NCBI GenBank assembly: GCA_946699065.1
Contig: CAMPDV010000253.1
Location: 1-64,000 of the forward strand
Length of the DNA stretch: 64,000 bases
Reading direction: 5' to 3'
Source of the DNA: Loxodes magnus
Taxonomy: Eukaryota > Ciliophora > Karyorelictea > Loxodida > Loxodidae
In this document: positions 52,704 to 64,000 of the stretch, piece by piece
How positions within the stretch are numbered: position 1 is the stretch's first letter
How the letters are laid out: every line of letters begins with the position of its first letter
Translations under genes and position numbers: made by a program
The notes under the pieces: generated by a model
Seen by the model: the letters and a program-made list of their open reading frames with translations, nothing else
What the model was told of the DNA's origin: nothing
Databases searched by the model: none

Positions 52704-55700
52704 TCAATGTTTCATCTTTCTATTATGCTTCCTTTCCTCTTCTAAATATAAATTCTAACTTTATTCACCTAAATCACTTAAGTCATTATATATAAACTCA
52801 GAAACGTGGATTTCTGAATTAGAGTTTTAAAAATATTCCTAGTTAGTATTTTCTAGCTCCCATGCTATTTTTTTAGGCTATAAGGCTCAGTAATTTAGCT
52901 TATTTTAAATTTTATTTTTGAGGTTAAAGAGTTAAGATTAAATTTCTTCTTTATTATATATTTATGTTTTTTCCTCAGACTTCTATATAAAAGTAGATCT
53001 AGAATCTTTTAACTCATTTGATATCTCATTTTATAAGTCTTCTATAATAATTTCCTTATCTTATTCTTGATTTGCATTATATTTATTTACTTATAAAGGA
53101 TAAGTTTCTACTTTAGCAGTTTAAAAAGGTTTACATAAGATCTAATTATCAAAGCGGTTTTTATTAGAGAAACTCTTAAAATATCTATATTTTTTAGTGA
53201 ATAGCTTAACTCTTTATTTTCAATATTTTTGTTAAGTTAATATAAAGTTCATATTTATCTATTAGTAAAGCTCTATCAAACTGCTGTCTAGTAAAAGCGA
53301 TCATTCCAATTCCTTTAGGCACTTTACTGTCTTTGGTTATTGAAGCGAATTATATAACTTTTTAGTGTATTTATTATCTTAGTCTAAGTCATAGTAATCA
53401 TTTTGCTCTTAGTATCCGTTCCTTAATTTTCTATTTATTAATGATATTTTCCTTTTTTCTATTTTCTCTTATTTTATCTTCTCTGCCTCACTCCATTTAG
53501 TTACTATATCATTTAGTTAAACTCTATTTTTAAAGCAGGTTAAGTAAAAATATCATTTGAGTGAATCAAACTAAATATCTTAACCAAACTCTATTATAAT
53601 CTAGATAAGTCAGTTTAATATAAAGTAGCCATTTATAATAACAAGAAGTAGGAATATTATAACATCTATTATAGGATATTTCTAACCAGATTCAAAATAT
53701 ATTCCACAGTATAAGATAAATGTTGAAATAAGCAAATAATTTAGCTCTAAGCTATTTAGTTCCTTTTTCACATAAGGTTTATACTTTATCTGAAGTATAA
53801 TACATACTATCAAAACTAGAATTAGGCACCAAAACTAAAATATTATAGTAGAGTTTTATAAGAAAATGAATATCAAGGAGATCGCAAACTTCTCGTACAT
53901 CTTAACGAATTCTCAGTAATAAAACTGTTCTTTATACCCTAGAGTTAGAAATCCAAACATGCATTTGATAAAGACAGATTTAATAATGCTTCTATTTCTA
54001 TATAAATACATTACTACAACAAAAGGAATTAGAACTCCATAAATTAAAAATCCTGGTAATGCAAAACAAAGAATAAACTAAAGATGTTTTCCCTTTCAGC
54101 ATTCAATATCTGTATATGCATTCAAAACATAATGATCATTTGATATTTCCTTACAGCTAAATGCACTAAAAACAGTAAGTATTAAATTAGTGTTTAACTA
54201 AAAATATGTAACACTCATTATAGTTATAAATACTGATTTATTAATTAACTTTCTGGTAAATAACGAAGTAAGCAGTAGAAACAGAACGCATGTAATTAAA
54301 ATTATTAAAGGTAATCCTAACGTATATGCTACTTTATTATAGTATCTTCTATCTCCTTCATAGTAGATGCAATCAAATCCAAAAATAGCAGAAGTGCTGG
54401 CTATAAATTATCCATTAACTTAAAACAATTGTTTTATTGCATCTGGTCAGTTGAATTTAAAGTTTTATATTAATACCGAAAATTGCATGTAGTTAGTAAG
54501 TATTTTGAAGTAAACTCCTAGATAAGTTTCTTTCTATTAGGCTGATTTTAGTGTATATCAAACTAGATATATAATATACACTATAAATATAGCAAATATG
54601 AAAGCAGCTATTATTAAACTCTATTTTTTACTTAAGCATTTTTAGCATTTGTTATTCCCATCTTTTGTTCAGTCTTACTCGCAAACATCACATAGTATTC
54701 CTTTGTATCCTTTTGCGCAACTACCTTATCATTTAATACCTTTATAATATTCTTATCTTTATGTTTATTCTGTAATTCTTAAGTATTTTTAAACTTATAA
54801 TTAACTTAAATAAATTCCCAAGCAAGATTACTGATTAGGACATTTTAAAATACTTTCTGAAGTAAGATTTTATCTTCAATATCCTTTAACAGGTACTACT
54901 AGATCGCTTCCATAGCACCTAGCTCCCTTCATACATTCTTTACAAGATTTATCGCTTTAATCTAAGGAATATTATCCCTGTAAACAATTTTAGCATCATA
55001 TTCCATCAACTAAGATCTAGCCACGTAAGCAACCTGAGATGTTCATATTTACTTCAATTATATTTTAGGAACTTTAACTCCCAAACACATTTCCATCTTC
55101 AATTGTTTCAGTTTTTAGGTTTATTTTGATTGAACTTCCTGGTTTAGCTTTAGCAGTAATGTTTGCTATATAAAAAACTCCAGATTCTGCTTATATTCTT
55201 GTTTTACCTGCAAGTTCTGCATTATCTTTATTCTCATTTACAGGATAGACAGAAACAACTGAATTATTATCAGTTTTTACTACTTATCCAAAATTATCTG
55301 TAGTGAATATAGTCTATTCAGGGATTTCGAAACCTGGTAGTTAACTTTTTAATTCTCTTTAAGAATCATTCCTATTACAATAACCTAAAACATCTGAACT
55401 ACTTGCAAGCTTAAAAGCAAAGGATGCAAAATTATTTCCATAGTAAGCAGAATTATTCTAGTATAATGAGCAAGATTAATCATCCTATAAATCAGGAATA
55501 AAAGTAGGAATGGCCCCTTACAAAGAAATAGCACCTCCTTCTCCAAATTTATTAGTTATTTTATTACTTATGAACTAATTGTATTCAAATGTGTAATTAC
55601 AACTTCATTACTTTTCACAAGTCAGCCTTAAAGCTCCACCTTTAGAGAGAGACTAGTTTCCCTGAACCTAATTATCTTTAAACAAGTTTTTTTGGAATGT

Positions 55701-58700
55701 AATATTAGCATTTTAAGCATATCCTACTACTCCATGCTAGGATGCCTTACATTTTTCAAACTAGTTGTTATCGAATAAGTAGTAGTTCATTTATGGCTTA
55801 TCGTTAATGATAACAAAGCAAGAGCCAATATTTGCTTTTTACATTGAGCAACTACAATTCTAAATATTAAGCCCTGAATTTAAAGAATAAATTGCACTTC
55901 CAAAATATTTATCGCTTTCACCATAAATGAATTAGGTGTTACTCAAATTAATCTAGCCATTATCATTGAATACAGCTGTATTTATATAACTACTAAGAAG
56001 ACAATTTTGCATAATCATCCAAGATTATTCTTTCATGAAAATAATAGTTCCATAATCAGTTGAATTTATGTTTTAAAATTTAACTTTTTGTATAGTTAAA
56101 CTAGATTTAAGAGCATGAATAAGTCCCTAATTAGAGCTAATATCTGAAAATGTAGATTCAATTAAGGCTAAATTTGATTTAGTTAAATGAAATGCGCCTC
56201 CTTTATCTCCACTAGCATTATAAAATTAGGAGTTACTTATTGTTATTTAAGCTTAAAAATCGCTCATAATAAACGTTCCTGTTTGACCTTTTTGATTCTT
56301 AAAAGTTGACTTGTCAATATTAACTATTGAGTTTCATATCATAAGTCCAGAGGTTTATTCCTAAACTTAATTTTGATAGAATTAAACGTTCTAGAGCTTT
56401 AGTTAGCTTTTATAAATGAAAATAATAGAGTTTTATCCTTAGTTATTACTAAGAATAGTGCTACATATCTAAGATACTTTTTCATTTTAAGATATTCATA
56501 AACCAATAATGCCCATTGAAAGAGCTGTATTATTGTATATAATTGATTAGTCTAAATTAAAGGATGAGCTTTGCACATTTAAGAAAGCACTTTCATGTGC
56601 TGAGTTATTAATAAACTATGATCTTTATGCCTTGAAATTACTTTCTAACATAAGATATCCTACACCTCCACTACTTATTGCTTAATTAAGAGTATAAAAC
56701 ACATAATTGAAGTATAAATAAGTCTATTGGATATAAAAAACTGCTCCATACTTTGCTGTATTATTACCAATTCTTGAATTATATATTTCGATATTTGAAC
56801 TATAAGCATCTAACAAACCTCCAGCATACACTCTGTTTTAATAGCAATTGATGATATAAATTTTAGCATTTACTTACTAGAGTGAAAGTAAAGTTGCTTA
56901 ATCTGCTGAATTATTAAAAAAGTTGCTGTTGATAATAAAAATGAAGTCTTAAGTGGCTTCAATCAAACTTCCTATATTTTTCTAGAACAGACAATCAATT
57001 ATTAAATAGGTCGATTATTCTGACTATATAGCTACTCCTTTAGATTCTATATTCTCTTCAAGCCTTATTTACCAAATTAGAGATTTAGAGTACTTTTAAG
57101 AAACAGCGAAACCTTTTCCAATTTGATTTTAGATAATAGAGCAATTAAGTAAATAGAAGTTAAAGTTAAAGACTTCTATTAAAGCTCCATTACTAATAAG
57201 GTTTTACTTAATATTAGTTTCTATTATTACTACTTAAACATTCTTAGTTTCTATTACTCCATAACTTGCTATATTTTTGTAAAATTAACTTCCTTTAATA
57301 AATAATTAGTTTACTGTCAGAGAGTATAAGATAGAAAAAGCTTCATTATTAAAAAATTCGCAGTTTGCCAGATACATAATTTTAGAACTACTTGATTCTA
57401 CAGAACTGCCACTTTTGGAAGTATTATTTTAGAATATTACGTCTATTAAACTTGCTTCTGTTTGCATAAAAACCATAATTGAACCTTAATCAGCTTAGTT
57501 ATTGAGTAATTAACTTTGAGCTAAAGTTAGATAAGATTATAGTAAATACATAACTGCTGCACTAGTAGCATTATTTCTTTTAATTTCAGTTGAAGTTATT
57601 TAAATGTTAGAATTTTAAGCAAATATAAATCCTCCGTAGAATGAAGCTAAGTTTTCAGTAATAAGACTGTTCTTAATCTAAACATCCGATTGATCTGAAT
57701 ATAGACAAGCTCCATACTATGCTTTATTCATCATAGCTGTTAGAATTTATATTTTAAGTTAACTTTTCTCTGAGTAAATAAATCCTCCCTGGATTGTGGC
57801 CTCGTTTTGAAGGCTCTAAATATTTTTCATTTATACAGCTGAATTATAGCTGTAAATAAAAGTACCTTTAGCTGCTTTGTTGCTATGTACTTGTATATTA
57901 AAGAATTCAGCTCTAAGTAGATTAATAAATATTATCCCATTTTAGGATGCAAGGTTTTATTTCAAGTATACATCCTGTAATTTTAGCTATATTTGTGAAA
58001 AATATCCAGCACTTCCTTAATTCGCGTAATTTGACTCAAATTCACAATTTGCTATAAGAGAATTCTAAGTATCATTAGCTTAGACGAAAAACGCTCCTCC
58101 TTTTAGAAAAGCTGAATTTTCAGTAAAATGGCTATCTTCTAATAGAGTAAAACTAGATTACTACAAGCAAGCAAACCCTCCATTTTCTTTCTTAGCTTCA
58201 TTTTTAAAAGCAGAGCAATTCTTAATTTATTCTATTTATGATTATAAAAAGAACAAGGCTCCACCATTATATAATCAAGCGATATTTCCAATAAATTAGC
58301 AATTTTATAACATTCCAATGTTAGTTAGGAAAACATTTAAAGCTCCTCCATATTAAGAAGCATTATTATTAATGAACATGTTATTTTAAATTAAATCAAC
58401 TTACGAGCTTTCCATATAGACACTTCCCCCTGAGTCTTTAGCTGAGTTATAACTAAATATGTTAGAAGAAATGTTTTTAATATTATTTTAAAGCAAAAAG
58501 AATGCTCCACCTTTCAAAATTGCTTAATTGGACTTGAATTCATTTCCCATTATTTTATTTATAGTTGATTGCATAGAAAAGCAAAATCCTCCATTTTAAT
58601 TTGCATTATTTTCTGTAAAATTTGAGTTAAAAATTTAATTCACGAACGAATCGAGTAGAAATATAGCTCCCCCACTAAAGGCTTAATTATGATAAAATTA

Positions 58701-60662
58701 ATTATTTTCTATTAGTTCAATTTAGGTATTTTGGAGATAAACACTTCCTCCTTAATTTGAGACTCTATTATATTAAAATTTAACATTAGAAATAGTTTTT
58801 ATTTAACTATTATAAGCAGCTAAAGCACCTCCTGAATTAAAAATGCTATTGTTATGAAAACTAGAATCTTGAAGGTAAGTTATTTGTGAATTGTTTAAAT
58901 ACATAAATCCTCCACTTCCTTTCGGAGCTGCATTTTAACTAGCAGTGATGTTAGAAATGAGACTTATATTTGTATAATATATAAATAAAGCTCCACCATT
59001 TTAGTATCTTGATTCGTTATCTATAAAGGAACAGTTAGATATCTAAGTAATGCTACTACTTTTAGCAGAGATAGCTCCTCCATTTTAAAATGCTTAGTTA
59101 TTTGCAATTAAGCTATTTATTATTTAGTTGACAGTGTTTTCTTCAAAGTAGATACTACCCTAATTAGCAATGTTATTCTAAACTTTATTATTTTCAAAGG
59201 AATCTATTGTACTCTAGAAAAAGGCGCAAGCACTTCCATTAAAATCTGCTTTATTTTCTCAAATGAAAGCGTTCTGTAAAATATTAATTTAAGATTATAA
59301 AGAAAACAAGAATCCTCCATTTTAACTTGCATTATTTAAGCTTGCTTTTATATTTGAAATTAAAGTTATATTTGATTTCCAAAAATGCAAAGCACTTCCA
59401 TTAACTCCTGTATTATTAAAGAAAGTGCAGTTTTTTATTTGTTATATACTACTTTCGAAAGCATAAATAGCTCCCCCGTTGAATATAGCTTAATTTTATA
59501 TAAAAGAGTTGTTTTAGCAAATCTGCATTATAGAATTGTCTAAATATATATCTCCACCATTATAGCTAGCTTTATTAGACAATCATATCGAATTCTGTAT
59601 CTTTACATTTTTGCTTTCTTAAACATACAAAACGCCTCCATTTTCTGCTTTATTTAAAGAAAAGATGCATTCATCTATGCTTAACTATGATTAAGCAGAA
59701 TAGATAGTTCCATTTCCAAATTCATTTAGATTTTCAATAAACTAACTATGAAATACTTCTAAGGATGATAAATTTAAGAATATTGCTTATTATACAAAAG
59801 TATTTTACTTTATTATAGAGTTTTATATTTTCAAAGTGGATTAAATTAATACTCATTAAGATAACGATATTTTGTTGTTTAGCACAGAAGAATCAATTAC
59901 AGTTACATTACTTTTGATACTCTAGATCAATCCTCCATAATTATTTTCAAAGGTACAGTTATTCGTAAAAATTTCTGATTAGTTTGCTGTTATGAAATAT
60001 CCATCAAATTCAGCTGAGTTTTAGCTAATGTTCACACTCTTTAAAGTTAAAGTTGAGTTGTGAATTGAGATATATTTTTAAAAGTCAAATGTAAGATTGC
60101 TTAATTATGAGTTTGTAATAGTTAAATTTGAGTTTAAAGCCTTTATAAGCGTTTTTTCAAATTAAAAAATGCAGTCCTCAAAACTACAAAAATCAATATC
60201 AGCTGCAAGTATCACATCCTTAAATTCAGCTGTATCATTTTATAGACCAATAAAAGTATAAGGATCTTGAAAGAAAATTATAGAGGCTAAACTATCTAAG
60301 CACATTACTTAAGTATTTGGATTTTTATTACAGTCATAAGATTCTATTTTGAAAAACAATGAACCATTTCAATCTTTATTTTATCTTAAAACTTCGCAAT
60401 CTTCTCTTAATACTAAATTATTCTAGCAGCTTAAAGGATGCTTATGAGAAGACAATATAATTCTGTATTATTAATTCGGAATTAATTTTATAAATACTGC
60501 TTATAACTTTGTATATGGATAATTTATTGTGCCATCCTCTAAAGTATAACCTACTTTTAATTTTGTATTGGGTGATGTAACATATATAGCAGTCTCAAAA
60601 GACTAGGCTTAAGAAACAAGAATGATCAAAATAGCTGTGAGAAGAAAACTTGGTTGACTCAT
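52704..60662 (-). CDS. giant beta-helix repeat multi-pass membrane protein, copy 2
   Basis: ATG at 60662 to TGA at 52704-52706 is exactly 2,653 codons in one frame. The N-terminus (MSQPSFLLTAILIILVSQAQ) is a good signal peptide. The ectodomain is the same ~24-residue Gly-Gly beta-helix repeat as copy 1. It is followed by the GYKGILCDVC/CQKC module, the multi-helix membrane domain with LPGFLIYG and YYWEF motifs, and a charged tail ending in a Glu/Lys-rich stretch. The copies align along their length. The conserved CWKGKH Trp is TGG in copy 1 but TGA here, and several TGA codons are shared, for example in the FNWPDAIKELF segment. The protein is presumably at the cell or cortical surface. Divergence is greatest in the repeats and least in the membrane domain, as expected for a surface family under diversifying pressure. 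Confidence 0.88.
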
Positions 60663-60724
60663 CAACACTTTTAATTATAATTAATAATAAAATTGACTTT
60701 AAATATGAAAAATTTCATTTAATT

Positions 60725-61276
60725 TCAACGTATTTTTTAATTTTAAATAATACTTGTCGTTTACTTGCTTTTTAAATATGCTTTAAGATTTTATTTAAGT
60801 TATTATCTAATTATGCTTTCCCTTTATCGTTATATAATCCTTATTTATATATTTTTAGGGAATTATTTAATTTAAAAGAAGATTGAAACATGAGGAATTA
60901 ACTTTTTAATATTTCCTTGGACAGCTTCTTTTTATTTTTAGTAAGGTTTAAATTATCAAGTCATACTTTTTTAAAATAAGCTCTACTTTCCCCAGTATGT
61001 ATAGAATAAAAAGCTTTATTTTTTATATGCTTAAAGAAGTTTTTTAAACTAAATTTTCTAGTCTTCCTCGTATCTTCCTTTCTTTATTAATTTCTTACCT
61101 TTGATAAATGAAGGAACATATAATCTGATCTTAGTCTAAGATTTTGTAGTTTGGTGGCTTCTTTTTTTGCAAGATAGATTAGTGTAACTATCTAGCTTTA
61201 TCAGTCTTTTTCATATTGCTTTCTTTAAACTTTTTCTTTATTCCATTATCAAGCAAATTATATTAATTTTGTTCAT
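60725..61276 (-). CDS. small basic protein upstream of beta-helix gene, copy 2
   Basis: ATG at 61276 (a second in-frame ATG at 61246) to TGA at 60725-60727 encodes 183 residues, strongly basic. It has IRLYVPSFIKGKKLIKKGR, then a Lys/Gln-rich helical region with IKKLIPHVSIFF, and ends QNQKIR. It aligns with the protein at 9293-9763 in sequence and in position, 62 bases before the giant gene. Another minus-strand frame, from 61418, is open into the giant gene, but it does not align with the copy 1 locus and I reject it. The function is unknown. The conserved linkage suggests a shared transcript or simply a module duplicated together. Confidence 0.52.
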
Positions 61277-61915
61277 TGCAATTAAAATTCGTAATACTTA
61301 GCTTAAAATAATCAAAGCCAGGAATTTTCTCTTTAAAGCCTAGAGTTAATTAAATATTTTCAAGAACAGTTGAAAAGAGGCATCCTATAACTATTATTGT
61401 TGTTTATAGTGTAAACATAAGCAATTTTTAAACTAATAACTATTTAAAAAATTAATAAAAATATATCTCAAAAAATAGCATCTTTAGACTATTAAAATTA
61501 AAAATAATCAGCTTAACTTTCTACATTATATTTTTAAACAATAGGCTTCTTACATAAAAAATTGATTATAGACTTGTTAGAAAGTTTAGAATTTAGATTT
61601 ATAGTTACTTAATTTTTATTCTAAAGCCAGGCTAATTTATTTTATTAAGGACATGTAAGATATTAATTTAACTCTAGCGATTTTAAGTATATATCTTCAT
61701 AGCTTTTTCTTAATTTTATTTATTAATCATTTAAATAATTTTTATAATTTTCTAGTATTCTCATAATAAAGGAAAGAAATAAACAAAGCTAGCATGTATC
61801 ATATAACTTCAAATAGGATAAGCACTAAATTTAATAATGTTTAGTGGATATAAATTTTCCTATCTATCAAATAAATAAATTTAGTAAACATACTTCTAGA
61901 AATATTCTAAAGAAA
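61277..61915. promoter_or_regulatory. probable divergent intergenic region
   Basis: This AT-rich interval lies between the start of the minus-strand small basic gene and the plus-strand membrane protein candidate, so it should hold their promoters. The frames of both neighbours remain open into it, and I see no specific regulatory motif. Confidence 0.3.
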
Positions 61916-62437
61916 ATGTCTTTAATAGACATAACTCAAGTTAATTTATTTGAGTATCTTAATAATGAAGTTTTATATCTTTCTTTTTATATGAATCTAA
62001 TAAATAAAAAGTATTTTACAAATTTAAATAGAAAAGCTAAGAAATGTAGTTATTGAACTAATAGAAAATTCATAAGAAAGGAATATATTTTTTTATTTTT
62101 AGAGTGCTTGCTCTTTTTTGCTTGATTTGCCATCTCAAGAGTACTTTTAGCAATTCCAATTTTATTTCTAGCTATTATATCGGCAAAATAATTCATAAAA
62201 ATCTTAATCTCACTGCATCTACTAATATTGTCAGATGGAAAATGAGTAGACACTGAAGCTAATCTCTTAGATTAAATTGCAAATAAACTGATTCAATCCA
62301 CCACTAAGGAAAGCAAAAAACTATTAGATAAAATTAGAACTTTTTAGAATTTAATCAATCTTACACGACAGCCTTTACTTTTAATGCTGCTTATATACAA
62401 TCAATCTTTTACTATATATTAAGAAGCAAACTAATGA
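61916..62437 (+). CDS. candidate small multi-pass membrane protein
   Basis: ATG at 61916 to TGA at 62435-62437 gives 173 residues; the frame is open further upstream to 61844 and beyond. Residues about 60-115 are strongly hydrophobic (LECLLFFAWFAISRVLLAIP then ILFLAIISA), probably two membrane helices. A helical Asp/Lys/Leu region follows (LLDQIANKLIQSTTKESKKL). Three internal TGA would be Trp. No family is recognised. It would be convergent with the gene ending at 62626. The opposite strand over 62050-62440 also has a protein-like frame with a possible membrane helix, so the strand is not certain. Confidence 0.42.
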
Positions 62438-62625
62438 ATGCTTTTAGCTTTTTTAAGAAAAGTTATATCTTCTCCATATAAATATATCTAAGTAATTATA
62501 ATGATTTAATAATAAGGGAGATATAGCAAAAATAATTATTTATATCTTGAAGATTATAGAATTGTTATTTATCAATGTAAGCTTAAAAGTAAAATATATA
62601 TCAAAGAATTAAATTATCCTTAATT

Positions 62626-64000
62626 TCATGAAGTATATAACTATTCTATAATCCTTTTTGTAATAAAATGCTTGCTATAAATTTAAAATTATAACAGAGA
62701 GATTTAAAGATTTAATTTTGATTATATAGCAACTTAGACTTATGAAAATTGTATATTGATATTTAATTATTTTAATTAAGCAGCCTATTAAAGTTTATAT
62801 AGTAGATTGTTTTTTTAGGTTAGCTTCATAATCATTATATTTTTCTTAGTAAAATACCTTTAAAATATATCATATATTTAACTAAGAAATTTAGCAAAAA
62901 TTTCGGAATTGACTATATATCTATTTTTTAAATTTAGAGCAACTTATATTTCATCTTAAAAATTTTAAAATTATATAATTTTCTAGACTTTATGCCTCAA
63001 ATTTTTTTCAAGGGCATTGATAAAAAGATAGGCAAAGAGGAAAGTATATCTTTATTTCTTTTCTAAGGATATGATTTTATGTTTTTCTAAATTAAATTAA
63101 ATAAAACTAAAATAGTGATGAGATCAGATAAATTTTATATTTTATGGACTTTTATTAATTTCCTTGCTTGTGTAAAATTTTTCAGGTATAGCAAGATAGT
63201 GCTGCTTCTAATTTAACATTTCCTGATTAACTTTATCCTGAAATCTTGATATACTTAATCTTTTATAATTTATCTATATTTTAAATATTTTCTATTATGC
63301 TATATATAAATCAAGCTTTATTTCATTATCATAGGATTCTAAAAATCAGATGATTATTTTATTTTCTTAAATTCCATCTTAATTATGTAAATTTACTATA
63401 TCTAAAACTGAAGCTAGCTTAATAGCTGACTTCATGGTATTATTAAGCCTGTATAGGTATTTTATTCTATATTTAAGATATTAAGAATCTCTAAGTAAAT
63501 AAGATAACTTTTAATTTTTATAATAGACGCTTATATCCATTTATTTAACTTTATAATCTAAGAATCAACTTCCCTTTACTAAAGAAATATTTGATGTTCT
63601 TATCTAAATCTTATTTCTTATGTATATCTATTCATTTTGAAAAGCTTCTTTAATATAATAAGAAGAATTTATGCGATATCATTAAAAGCTGATATAAGTA
63701 GATGTCTATTAGTGGTATTTTCTAGCAATTTTTCATAAAGTCATAATTATAATTGAATAATCGATATTTTCCGAGTAGTTTAAGCTAACTACCTTATAAA
63801 ATATCTACAATAATTTTATTATATCTCTACTATTAATTAAGTGATTTGTATATGTCAATAGTTATATTAACTCTTAGGTTAAACTAATAGAAATTATAAT
63901 GATTAAGGTACTGTTAAAATCATTAAGTTGCTTTAAAATCTTTCTAGAAATAATCTTAGCTAAATTAAAAAATTCTAGATTATACTTTTTTTAATTTAAA
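62626..64000 (-). CDS. partial hypothetical protein running off the right edge
   Basis: A minus-strand frame enters from the window edge and continues for about 458 codons to TGA at 62626-62628. It is coherent throughout, for example DILQGSQLKLLGKYRLFNYN, SKGSWFLDYKVKQMDISVYY, SAIKLASVLDIVNLHNQDG and FQDKVNQEMLNQKQHYLAIP. It is Lys/Gln/Leu-rich and largely helical, with no obvious membrane span and no recognised domain. Five or six internal TGA would be Trp. The N-terminal part lies outside the window. The evenness of composition and sustained protein-like character make it one of the better-supported unrecognised genes here, although no homologue confirms it. Confidence 0.55.

Noticed and set aside
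60662-61418. 252-codon minus frame from ATG 61418 in frame with the giant gene, as its longer N-terminus
   Set aside because: The homologous region of copy 1 has an in-frame TGA just upstream of its start, the alignable protein in this interval is in another frame, and a good signal peptide begins at 60662.
1-64000. Tetrahymena-type micronuclear DNA with a Tlr/REP-like element set
   Set aside because: Conserved in-frame TGA at invariant Trp positions in host genes is incompatible with TGA as the sole stop.

Overview
This window is a very AT-rich nuclear DNA segment from a ciliate that reads TAA and TAG as glutamine and TGA as tryptophan, with TGA apparently also ending genes. Read in the standard code it shows only short open frames. 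Read with these reassignments, two genes of about 2,630 and 2,650 codons stay in one frame, with conserved membrane-domain tryptophans encoded by TGA. A Myb gene has TGA at tryptophans that are near-invariant in Myb repeats, and a LINE reverse transcriptase has TGA where the family normally has Trp. A tRNA-Gln with anticodon CUA, which would read UAG, lies at 42979-43050. All three stops having a sense meaning, with TGA both Trp and stop, is known for karyorelict ciliates (Loxodes and relatives) and the heterotrich Condylostoma. A Loxodes-like karyorelict is my best guess. Tetrahymena-type codes (TGA only stop) and Blepharisma-type codes (TAA/TAG stop) do not fit.

Layout. 0.4-1.2 kb: a weakly supported small gene (+). 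1.3-9.2 kb: a giant signal-peptide, beta-helix, multi-pass membrane protein gene (-), preceded on the same strand by a small basic-protein gene (9.3-9.8 kb). 9.8-20.5 kb: a gene-poor AT desert. 20.5-27.3 kb: a large palindrome with two 675-base arms, each carrying the same two-repeat Myb gene, around a 5.5 kb AT-rich spacer. 30.2-41.2 kb: retroelement territory with a 31-base perfect palindrome, a degenerate zinc-knuckle ORF1 (31.4-32.2 kb) and a nearly full-length but damaged LINE ORF2 (35.2-41.1 kb). 43.0 kb: the tRNA gene. 44.3-45.2 kb: an unrecognised Cys-containing ORF. 46.1-47.1 kb: a truncated inverted LINE copy. 48.0-49.5 kb: a candidate host membrane protein. 49.5-52.4 kb: a cluster of rearranged retroelement pieces with two zinc-knuckle ORF1s in opposite orientation and LINE ORF2 scraps. 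52.7-60.7 kb: the paralogue of the giant gene (-), again preceded by the paralogue of the small basic gene (60.7-61.3 kb). 61.9-62.4 kb: a small multi-pass membrane protein candidate (+). 62.6-64.0 kb: a gene running off the right edge (-).

The two giant genes with their small upstream neighbours form one duplicated module, now about 50 kb apart with the retroelements and the Myb palindrome between. The strongest inferences are the genetic code, the giant paralogues, the Myb palindrome, the tRNA and the LINE. Single ORFs in the AT-rich background are weaker, because TGA is rare here by composition and open frames of a few hundred codons arise by chance.
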